DNA of 37,581 nt. Origin: a virus. Shown piece by piece: positions 30,276 through 37,171 of the stretch. The DNA lies in the IMG/VR virus record IMGVR_UViG_3300047668_001127, positions 1 through 37,581 of that record, one strand, 5' to 3'. Numbering within the stretch: position 1 is the first letter of the stretch; every line of letters begins with the position of its first letter. The notes beneath the pieces are model-generated. The model saw only the letters and a program-made list of their open reading frames with translations. It did not search any database and was not told the DNA's origin. The translations under genes were made by a program, and so were the position numbers.

Positions 30276-30995
30276 TTAACCTTGAGCCATAATCAAATAT
30301 TCATAAGCAATTACGCCACTATCAAATTCGACCTTAGCAACTTTTTCTGAGATGCTCATAATAGGTGTTCCTTGACTTGCAGTTTTTAGTGCTAGAATTA
30401 ATGCATTAATTGGCAATGTGACTGGCTGAGAAAGTTCTTGCGTAGTATCAGCCATAATAAATTTACCAGTATGTCCTCCACCTGCTTGTCCACCAAGTGT
30501 AAAGATTAGTTTACCGTCTTTTGTAGTTGCAACTAGATTAGGATCAATATTAGTATATAGTCCAGCTCGTGTTGCTAATTCAGAAATCTTATTAGATGCT
30601 GGTTGAAAATTAACTTGCCAAGTAGTACCTTTAAAGTTCCTGGGTTTAGTCTTCATCAAGTTTGTTGGAGTTAAACGATAGTGATCGTTGTTTCCACTCT
30701 TGTCCGAAAGAATGAACCTATCAGTTTCATCTTTACTATTTGTACCAGTTGTTACATCCGAGTCTTCACTTTTATATAGATTAGACAGTCCAACAAAGAA
30801 TGGCAAGTTAAGCATACCAAACTTATCTGGTAACTCTGCATATTCATTTGGAGCTTCCGCAAGTACAGTAATTGTACTGTCTTCTGGATAAGCTGTAAAT
30901 TTAGTTTTACCTGCTTCCTTTTCTACGAGGATCTCCTCGAACGTACCAAGCGAAGCAATATTCTTCGATACATCTAGTGTAATATCTTTAAGCAT
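30276..30995 (-). CDS. T4 gp45-like sliding clamp
   Basis: The 239-residue protein has the size and pattern of a T4-type processivity clamp: PNEYAELPDKFGMLNLPFFV (49-68) resembles the gp45 loop, two similar mixed alpha/beta halves follow, and it ends KVEFDSGVIAYEYLIMAQG, where gp45 has a comparable beta strand. The polymerase gene lies directly upstream of it in map order and downstream in transcription, as in marine T4-like phages. GGAG lies 10 bases before the ATG and a TTGACT/TATACT promoter lies at 31021-31049. Identity to T4 gp45 is low, so the name rests on context and overall pattern. Confidence 0.76.
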   Translation of the reverse strand: MLKDITLDVSKNIASLGTFEEILVEKEAGKTKFTAYPEDSTITVLAEAPNEYAELPDKFGMLNLPFFVGLSNLYKSEDSDVTTGTNSKDETDRFILSDKSGNNDHYRLTPTNLMKTKPRNFKGTTWQVNFQPASNKISELATRAGLYTNIDPNLVATTKDGKLIFTLGGQAGGGHTGKFIMADTTQELSQPVTLPINALILALKTASQGTPIMSISEKVAKVEFDSGVIAYEYLIMAQG

Positions 30996-31020
30996 GTTTC
31001 ATAATCTCCATTGTTTATAT

Positions 31021-31049
31021 AGTATACATGTAATTTAGGTTAAAGTCAA
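31021..31049 (-). promoter_or_regulatory. sigma70-type promoter of the clamp gene
   Basis: Minus strand: TTGACT (31044-31049), 17-base spacer, TATACT (31021-31026). Confidence 0.84.
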
Positions 31050-31066
31050 CTACTTTGTTGTCCGTT

Positions 31067-33712
31067 TTAGCCAAAAAGGTCATCTACAAACCCTTTATCT
31101 TTAGTTTTGTTTAAATCCCAGTTAAGCACACCAAGTAAATTATCAATCTTACTATCAATAATAGTTTGCTCCATTGCTTCATGGTCAAACGGTAGTTCCT
31201 TAAACCAAGCTGGAATGTTTAGCTCGTCAATTGGATATCCAATTGATGTAATCTGCATTGGATTGTTTCGTAATTTACACACAATAGTTTTCTGTCCATC
31301 AGTTAGATCCATGGATTGTTGGTCACCAAATGCTGTTTTTAACCTATTCCAATTTATTGCGGCTAGTGCATGGCCAATCCTGCATTTTCCTGTTTTATTG
31401 TAAACCGCAGTATGTTTAGTTAAGTTATTAACTCGCTTAGGTGTACCCTTTTCCCAACCTGGACGAGATTTAAATTCCTCACGGAAATTCTTTACCCGTT
31501 CCATAACAATATTAGGATCAACTCCTTCTAATGTCATACCAAGTACTTCTTCTAGAAAACGTTGCATAAACTCTGGAGTATCAGCACGTTTCATATCTAG
31601 TCCCATAGCTTTAAGTTTGCCAGGGCTACCATTACCATCTTTACGCACACCCTCTTCGTCATATATCATAACTGCATAACGTTTCTTTGTCATATAAATT
31701 CCACGTGATGCAACTACTTCCCTGCCAGCCTTAATGATTTCACCTAGTACTTGTGGACAATTAAATGCCTCGTTCATAAATCCTGGAAAGGTGTCGTTTA
31801 CTTGTTCTGCTACTGTATCATAAATTTCAATAACTTTATCTTTAGTCCATTCAACTTTACCAGATTCAATTTCATCTTTAAACAATGGATAAGCACTAAA
31901 GTAAACAGAATCAGTATCACCATATATTACTGCATCGCCCATATGATCCTTTTTACCTGTAAAGGATTCATTAACTGCACCTGCCATGTGTCTAGCAATA
32001 CAACGTCCTGTAAGTGTAGTACTTTGTCCTAACCTCATATCAAAGAAGCGACTACCTGCATTAAGTAATGCACCATACAAACTATTCAAGTTAATCTTTT
32101 TAACTAACTGACGCTTATCCCAATACTCTTTGTCTTCTGGAGTTTTAGCATTTCTAAGTTCTGCTTGCATCTCTTTACGTTCAGAATACCAACGTTCAAG
32201 CAATCCAGGAATAACACCTTTCTCAGCATATGAGAATATAGTACCATTGCTAGTAAGTACTAAAGATTGTCCACTAAAGAATACTAACTCATATATTTCA
32301 GCGGCTGACATTTCCTCAGACTGTCCATTTTCCCAGTCTAATATTAACGTAACACCTTTGTCACGCCTCATTACATGTTCATATTCAGGACAAGCAAACT
32401 TGCCCTCCCATGCTTCAGCAACACCTTTATTAGCTTGCAAGAAACTTTCAATCATTTCCTCTGTTTCGGTTTGCCTAATTTGTGCAATAATAGTTTCAGG
32501 GCTCATATTTAATGAACGAATAATACTAGGATATAGACTGTTTAAATCCATACTTCCGATCCATTCATGCATACCTTTTTTAGGAACTGCAACATATGCA
32601 CCAGCCGCCGCATTAGTTGCTTCTTTGCTACGTCTTGCACGATCAGGAACCATCATACCTCTTTGATGTGATTCGTTTACTAGTGCTTGATCAGTAACTG
32701 CAACTGCACCCATTGTAGCTCTTAACGAAACTGTATTTGCATGAGCAATAAGATTTGTTAAATCAATAAACTGTAACTTTTCATCTAACTTTTTTAGAAG
32801 TACTACATCTTGCCTATTATAAGTAATAAACTTTTCAAAGTCATTGTTATATAATTGATCTAACGAACCTTCATACGGAGTTTTCTTTTCGCCAATTTCA
32901 AACTCACCAATAGCATCTAGTCTATAAGTATGTTGTTCATGAAAGTTATATTTTCTATAAAGTTCAAGATAATCTAAATGCACACGACCAATTGTGTCAA
33001 ACGTTTCTTGTGTTCTGCCGTAACGTTCAAATTCTCGCTTATTAGGAAATCTATCCCATAAACAAAAACGTCTAGTTTGTTCCTTGCCTAGAATTTTAGT
33101 AATACGATTAACCATGTAAGGAATATCGTACCCTTCTGAGTTCCAACCACTTAATACATCTGCATCGTCGATAATATCTAAGAAATATTCAAGCAACATA
33201 GCTTCAGTATCACACAATATTGTATCCTCAAATTTAGCAGTAATACTTTCGGCATGTTCTTTCTTCATGCCTTTTGGAGCAACAACAAAAGTTATAGTCC
33301 TATCTAGCCAACCTAAATGACATGTAACCGCAGTAACTGGATTAAAAGGATCACTAGGATCTGAGAATCCTTTTTCTTTGTCGTAATCAACCTCAATATC
33401 AAAGAAACAAATCTGAAGTTTTGGAGCTTCTTGGCCTCCATAGTTTTCTTCTAAACAACGTTGCATAGGTCGATAATCACTTTCCCAAGTTTTACCATGT
33501 CCATGTATACGTTTTTCTTTATCAAATGCTTTAGCATTACCAACCATAATACGACTAAGTTTAGTGCCAGCAATATCTTTATACTTGCCCTTAGCGTCTG
33601 CATAGTACAATACATAACGAGACGGATACACTTTCATGATCCTTTTCCCGTCAACCCGTTCTACTACGTTAACAACTTCTTTTTGCCGATCTTGCCAGGC
33701 GTCTACAAACAA
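31067..33712 (-). CDS. family-B DNA polymerase, T4 gp43-like, TTG start
   Basis: The 881-residue protein has all hallmarks: exo I FFDIEV (D105, E107), exo II NSEGYDIPY (191-199), exo III YNRQD (298-302), pol motif A DLNSLYPSI (389-397), motif B KKINLNSLYGA (538-548) and motif C YGDTDS (597-602). The exonuclease and polymerase sites are both intact, so it should be a proofreading replicase. The C-terminus FVDDLFG resembles a clamp-binding tail. The start is a TTG at 33712, one base past the upstream stop, with GGAG 8 bases upstream; a stop closes the frame above it and no ATG is available before residue 26. Confidence 0.96.
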   Translation of the reverse strand: MFVDAWQDRQKEVVNVVERVDGKRIMKVYPSRYVLYYADAKGKYKDIAGTKLSRIMVGNAKAFDKEKRIHGHGKTWESDYRPMQRCLEENYGGQEAPKLQICFFDIEVDYDKEKGFSDPSDPFNPVTAVTCHLGWLDRTITFVVAPKGMKKEHAESITAKFEDTILCDTEAMLLEYFLDIIDDADVLSGWNSEGYDIPYMVNRITKILGKEQTRRFCLWDRFPNKREFERYGRTQETFDTIGRVHLDYLELYRKYNFHEQHTYRLDAIGEFEIGEKKTPYEGSLDQLYNNDFEKFITYNRQDVVLLKKLDEKLQFIDLTNLIAHANTVSLRATMGAVAVTDQALVNESHQRGMMVPDRARRSKEATNAAAGAYVAVPKKGMHEWIGSMDLNSLYPSIIRSLNMSPETIIAQIRQTETEEMIESFLQANKGVAEAWEGKFACPEYEHVMRRDKGVTLILDWENGQSEEMSAAEIYELVFFSGQSLVLTSNGTIFSYAEKGVIPGLLERWYSERKEMQAELRNAKTPEDKEYWDKRQLVKKINLNSLYGALLNAGSRFFDMRLGQSTTLTGRCIARHMAGAVNESFTGKKDHMGDAVIYGDTDSVYFSAYPLFKDEIESGKVEWTKDKVIEIYDTVAEQVNDTFPGFMNEAFNCPQVLGEIIKAGREVVASRGIYMTKKRYAVMIYDEEGVRKDGNGSPGKLKAMGLDMKRADTPEFMQRFLEEVLGMTLEGVDPNIVMERVKNFREEFKSRPGWEKGTPKRVNNLTKHTAVYNKTGKCRIGHALAAINWNRLKTAFGDQQSMDLTDGQKTIVCKLRNNPMQITSIGYPIDELNIPAWFKELPFDHEAMEQTIIDSKIDNLLGVLNWDLNKTKDKGFVDDLFG

Positions 33713-33713
33713 A

Positions 33714-33917
33714 TTATGTACTCCAAGGTGTTTTGTTTTCTATTGCATCTTGTGCAAATTGGACGTATTCTTTGTCCTCTTCATTCATAATAGACCAAAA
33801 CTTTGACACAGATAGTGTTAGTGCCATTACTTCGTCTGCATGGTCTATATGATAGTTAGTCTCCATCCAATGTTGGAGGGCGTTCATTCTTTGGTCAATT
33901 CGTTCGTTTAGACTCAT
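33714..33917 (-). CDS. small phage protein upstream of the polymerase, 67 aa
   Basis: Not recognised by function. The helical product (MNALQHWMETNYHIDHADEV, then VSKFWSIMNEEDKEYVQFAQ) has an acidic end KTPWST. From memory, short proteins with this pattern accompany the polymerase gene in marine T4-like phages. It ends one base before the polymerase TTG, so the two are coupled, and overlaps the upstream gene by 4 bp. Confidence 0.68.
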   Translation of the reverse strand: MSLNERIDQRMNALQHWMETNYHIDHADEVMALTLSVSKFWSIMNEEDKEYVQFAQDAIENKTPWST

Positions 33918-34252
33918 CTTGAACTCCGTATTAACTTTTCACGACCGTTAAAATTATCATTGTGTTCTTGTACATGTATATAATAACCTTCAATTGGATT
34001 ACTGTCAAGGTATTCTAGTACGGCCAATTTAACAGATTCAGTAATTTCCCAGATATGACATTGCCACAATGGTTCAAACTTAGCATCGTCTCGTCTCAAC
34101 GTGCCACTAAATGATACCACTCCTGTAAATTCAACATGAGGGTCAAAGTCAGATAGATAAGAAAGAAAATAATGTTTAGCCATTCCAGTGTGATTACAAT
34201 CAACCCCTTTTCCTGGCTCAAACATTAAACGTAAATAATTAGTTCGAGACAT
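33914..34252 (-). CDS. hypothetical protein, 112 aa
   Basis: Not recognised. The product is rich in His, Phe and Tyr (MAKHYFLSYLSDFDPHVEFT, GYYIHVQEHNDNF) with mixed strands and helices, and has a basic end. GGAGG lies 6 bases before the ATG, overlapping the GMP reductase stop region, and a 4-bp overlap links it to the next gene. The position between GMP reductase and polymerase suggests early expression with them. Confidence 0.65.
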   Translation of the reverse strand: MSRTNYLRLMFEPGKGVDCNHTGMAKHYFLSYLSDFDPHVEFTGVVSFSGTLRRDDAKFEPLWQCHIWEITESVKLAVLEYLDSNPIEGYYIHVQEHNDNFNGREKLIRSSR

Positions 34253-34254
34253 TT

Positions 34255-35295
34255 TTAACCTCCGTAGATAGTGTTATGTGTATTTAGACAACGAACAAAT
34301 ACTGCACACTTTGGCATATCTTTAATTCGTTTTGCTCCAATGTAGGTACAAGCACTTCTAACCCCGCCTAAGATTTCTGTAATAGTATTATCTACATCTC
34401 CTTTATACGGAATGGTAACTACTTTACCTTCTGCTCCTCGATAACCGTCTTTACGTGAACCGTGTACAATCATAGCTTCGTCTGAACTCATGCCATAAAA
34501 TTTTACCATGCCGTCTTCAATTTGTCCTTCAGATTCATCATGTCCTGCTAACATGCCACCAAGCATTGTAAAATGAGCACCTGCTCCAAATGCTTTAGCA
34601 ACATCTCCTGGATATACACAGCCGCCATCTGCAATAATATGTCCACCAATCCCATTAGCGGCATCTGCACATTCAATAATACCAGACAGTTGGGGAATAC
34701 CAACACCTGTCATTAAACGTGTTGTGCAAACACTACCAGGACCAATGCCACATTTAACAATGTCTGCTCCTCGGACAATGAGTTCTTCAACCATCTCCGC
34801 AGTAATAACATTGCCTGCAATAATAGTTTTATCCGGATAACGATCACGAAGACGTGAAATAAATGCACCATAGTTTTCGTGATAAGCATTAGCCACGTCA
34901 ACTGTGATAAATTTAATATCAGGATAGTTTTCTAACACTGCATTCATTGTTGCAAAGTCTGCCGCATCTGGATCCCAGATGGCGGCTGTTCCAGTACATA
35001 CACTGATGTACTTCATTTTGACACCATTACCAATAGCATGTTTCCAATCTTCTATTGTATAATGTTTTCGCATTACAGTTAGCATCTTATGCTCTTGCAA
35101 TTTCTTTGCCATTGCAAAAGTTCCAACACCATCCATATTAGATGCCAGTATAGGGACTCCGGACCATGTATTACCAGAGTTATGAAACTTAAATGTTCGG
35201 AGCAAGTCTACATCACGCCTAGATTCTAGTTTGCTCCGCTTTGGCTTAAAGAGTACATCTTTAAAATCCAGCTTAATTTCTTCTTCAATACGCAT
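34255..35295 (-). CDS. guaC: GMP reductase GuaC
   Basis: The 346-residue protein resembles E. coli GuaC from end to end: MRIEEEIKLDFKDVL start, SNMDGVGTF (52-60), GNVITAEMVEELI (161-173), GIGPGSVCTTR with catalytic C190, DGGCVYPGDVAKAFGAGA and LGGMLAGHDES. It makes IMP from GMP with NADPH, so it lowers GMP and raises the supply for adenine nucleotides. The lack of a CBS insert and the length separate it from IMP dehydrogenase. AAGGA lies 6 bases before the ATG and a TTGACA/TATAAT promoter lies at 35325-35353. It would help an AT-rich phage rebalance purines, while FolE drains GTP. Confidence 0.94.
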   Translation of the reverse strand: MRIEEEIKLDFKDVLFKPKRSKLESRRDVDLLRTFKFHNSGNTWSGVPILASNMDGVGTFAMAKKLQEHKMLTVMRKHYTIEDWKHAIGNGVKMKYISVCTGTAAIWDPDAADFATMNAVLENYPDIKFITVDVANAYHENYGAFISRLRDRYPDKTIIAGNVITAEMVEELIVRGADIVKCGIGPGSVCTTRLMTGVGIPQLSGIIECADAANGIGGHIIADGGCVYPGDVAKAFGAGAHFTMLGGMLAGHDESEGQIEDGMVKFYGMSSDEAMIVHGSRKDGYRGAEGKVVTIPYKGDVDNTITEILGGVRSACTYIGAKRIKDMPKCAVFVRCLNTHNTIYGG

Positions 35296-35324
35296 TATAA
35301 ATCCTTATATCTTACTTTATATAC

Positions 35325-35353
35325 ATTATAGCATCTCTATACAATAATGTCAA
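35325..35353 (-). promoter_or_regulatory. sigma70-type promoter of guaC
   Basis: Minus strand: TTGACA (35348-35353), 17-base spacer, perfect TATAAT (35325-35330) with TGC before it. The -35 overlaps the end of the upstream gene. Confidence 0.88.
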
Positions 35354-35634
35354 CCTATTTTTTGTAATTTAAATAACATTGCATCTTCTTCAGTTTCAAA
35401 TTCAATAGATAAAACAGTACCATCAAACATCTTATGTTTATCTAAATACCTAGTTGCTCTGCGATATCTAGCAGTTGGATAATTTTCATCTAAGAAATCT
35501 TCTAATATATAGTGTCCTGGATAAGGAGGTATGGATCCTCGAGGAACAAAGTATGCAAATCCATTATACCTCTTACCTTCATCATGTGTTAATTCTACTA
35601 GCCATTGGGCCTCGCGGACAGGAGTTTTAATCAT
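35350..35634 (-). CDS. small phage protein with EEDAMLF motif, 94 aa
   Basis: Not recognised by function. ATG 35634 (MIKTPVREAQWLVEL) overlaps the upstream stop as ATGA and is preferred over ATG 35664. The protein is beta-rich in front (WLVELTHDEGKRYNGFAYF), with a YRRATRYL helix, and ends SIEFETEEDAMLFKLQKIG. The ending is shared with 11039-11374 (EEDAMLW), suggesting a common small fold. It is co-translated with the membrane protein upstream. Confidence 0.68.
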   Translation of the reverse strand: MIKTPVREAQWLVELTHDEGKRYNGFAYFVPRGSIPPYPGHYILEDFLDENYPTARYRRATRYLDKHKMFDGTVLSIEFETEEDAMLFKLQKIG

Positions 35635-35909
35635 TGTAATAGCATTTTTGCTAAGGCTACACAATCTATTGTTATCAACAATGCATAGTTCATAACTAAT
35701 CCTGTACTACCGCGAGACCAACTTGACCAACCAAATATAACACACTGAGTAATAAAAAACGGATATATTAAAATAAGAGGAGGTGTAGGTACAGTTAACA
35801 TCATCCATGTACTGCATGTAATGCTCATAATCCATGCAACTATTTCTAATGCTAATCGTAAAGGGTATTCTTCCCAATCCTTTTTAATATAATTTAAAAC
35901 CGCTCCCAA
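35631..35909 (-). CDS. small membrane protein, 92 aa, TTG start
   Basis: The product has about three hydrophobic segments (IVAWIMSITCSTWMML, LILIYPFFITQCVIFGW, VMNYALLITIDCVAL), so it is an integral membrane protein. The N-terminus (YIKKDWEEYPLRLALE) is cytoplasmic by the positive-inside rule. Its start is TTG 35909 directly after the TAA stop of the previous gene, without a usable ATG before residue 28. A holin-like role is possible by size, but holins have no fixed sequence and no endolysin is seen nearby. From memory, similar proteins occur in marine phages. Confidence 0.62.
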   Translation of the reverse strand: MGAVLNYIKKDWEEYPLRLALEIVAWIMSITCSTWMMLTVPTPPLILIYPFFITQCVIFGWSSWSRGSTGLVMNYALLITIDCVALAKMLLQ

Positions 35910-36161
35910 TTATGGCAACTTATTTCCGGTAACATCAAGGATTTCTTCAACTGCTTCAAGATCAGTTTGATCCCGTTCAAAGTCTCCCTTAAATGCCTTA
36001 GTGATTGCTTTATTAAGCACTGCCGGTTTAATTTCCATCTCCTCAGAAATAGCGGCAACTGTATCTTTGAGTCCACCATTTAGGTCCTCAATTTCACGTT
36101 TAATCTGAACACCTTCTTGAATAATTGACTTCAACTTGGTAATTTGCTCTGGTGTAAACAT
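35910..36161 (-). CDS. DsbA-like small DNA-binding protein (T4 type)
   Basis: The 83-residue helical protein (LTK-like start FTPEQITKLKSIIQEG, coiled part IKREIEDLNGGLKDTVAAIS, and KPAVLNKAITKAFKGDF) resembles the T4 dsDNA-binding protein DsbA, which binds near late promoters and modulates late transcription. The match is by pattern: long first helix, then a short helix-turn-helix with KPAxLNKAI, and an acidic end. GGAG lies 5 bases before the ATG, and a TTGACT/TATACT promoter lies at 36198-36226. Its presence fits the late-type boxes in this window. Similarity is moderate; another small helical protein is possible. Confidence 0.6.
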   Translation of the reverse strand: MFTPEQITKLKSIIQEGVQIKREIEDLNGGLKDTVAAISEEMEIKPAVLNKAITKAFKGDFERDQTDLEAVEEILDVTGNKLP

Positions 36162-36197
36162 TTGATCTCCTTATGTGTTGTATTATTTACAAGTGTA

Positions 36198-36226
36198 AGT
36201 ATACAACACTAATCTTATAAAGTCAA
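36198..36226 (-). promoter_or_regulatory. sigma70-type promoter of the DsbA-like gene
   Basis: Minus strand: TTGACT (36221-36226), 17-base spacer, TATACT (36198-36203). It shares the TTGACWTTA element with the other seven. Confidence 0.84.
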
Positions 36227-36240
36227 GACTTATTTTGGTC

Positions 36241-37122
36241 TTATGGCTGTTTTTGTTTGCCTTCGTGGTCTAATTGCTCTAATGTGCCTTTTAGATAAAG
36301 GTCATCCGATGACATGGAATCAATTATTGATATGGAATCAATCCGTTCTATATCTTCTTCAATGCATTCTTCACCAAATTGTATTTCAATGATCCGTAAT
36401 ACCTCATCAGTATCATTTTGTAACATGTGCCAATCGCCCTTTTCAATAGTAATAATATCATGTGCCTGAAATTTTCCTATAACGTATGCATCAGAAGAAA
36501 CATTAATACCATATAATGTAGCAACACCTTGTGCTACAAACCAATGTTCAGATCTTTTGTCATGTCGTTGCATTGAAAGTCTTCTTCTAGGATCTACTAC
36601 TAATTCTTTTACTTTTGATGTTTCTAGGTCTCTATGTACTGTCCAATACCCCCACGGACGATTCTGTGTTACCATGTTACGCTTCCCCCATTTATCTAAT
36701 AGTTCGCTACTAGAATTCTTTTTATTATCTCCGCCAACTCCCCATGCAAAATTAATATCAATCATTGCAACCTCTGGGACATTTTCATGCTTTCGGTCAC
36801 CCCCGTTGGCAAATGTAATCTTATTATCTGGATAAATTTTACGGACATGATCTAACAGTTTACATGCAGTTCCATCCTTATCATCAAATGCCAAAGCAAT
36901 ATCGACCATTTCCATTGATTGTACTATGTCAATACGTTCTTCAACAGATTGAAAATTTCTACCTTTTTTTAATCCTAACCAATGGTCCGAATTAATTCCT
37001 ACTAATAAATAATCTCCTAATTCTCGAGCTTGCCTAAATAAATCTAGGTGTCCAGAATGTATTGGATCAAACCCTCCTGAAACCACTATAATATGGTCTT
37101 TGGGCTTTGGAAACGAGTGCAA
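36241..37122 (-). CDS. nucleotidyltransferase-cupin fusion, TTG start
   Basis: The 293-residue protein joins two domains. Residues 10-150 form a HxGH nucleotidyltransferase (GGFDPIHSGHLDLF, H22, H25; SSSELLDKWGKRN at the end), similar to heptose-1-phosphate adenylyltransferase or cytidylyltransferase. Residues 154-250 form a type II mannose-6-phosphate isomerase-like cupin (NRPWGYWTV, LSMQRHDKRSEHWFV with H187/H193, GDWHML with H232). The last 40 residues are acidic. One chain may thus activate a sugar phosphate and isomerise a partner sugar. The start is TTG 37122 with AAGGAG 7 bases upstream. A plus-strand gene diverges 49 bases away. Confidence 0.85.
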   Translation of the reverse strand: MHSFPKPKDHIIVVSGGFDPIHSGHLDLFRQARELGDYLLVGINSDHWLGLKKGRNFQSVEERIDIVQSMEMVDIALAFDDKDGTACKLLDHVRKIYPDNKITFANGGDRKHENVPEVAMIDINFAWGVGGDNKKNSSSELLDKWGKRNMVTQNRPWGYWTVHRDLETSKVKELVVDPRRRLSMQRHDKRSEHWFVAQGVATLYGINVSSDAYVIGKFQAHDIITIEKGDWHMLQNDTDEVLRIIEIQFGEECIEEDIERIDSISIIDSMSSDDLYLKGTLEQLDHEGKQKQP

Positions 37123-37139
37123 TACGGTTCTCCTTATTA

Positions 37140-37146
37140 CTAAATA
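37140..37146 (+). promoter_or_regulatory. T4-late-like box (CTAAATA) of the last gene
   Basis: Plus strand, 25 bases upstream of ATG 37172, leaving a leader with the ribosome site CGGAG 6 bases before the ATG. Confidence 0.5.
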
Positions 37147-37171
37147 TCACTAATACTTATCGGAGTTATAT

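Noticed and set aside
32130-32666. 178-codon plus-strand frame inside the polymerase gene
   Set aside because: Long, but antisense to conserved polymerase motifs; codon pattern follows the opposite strand.
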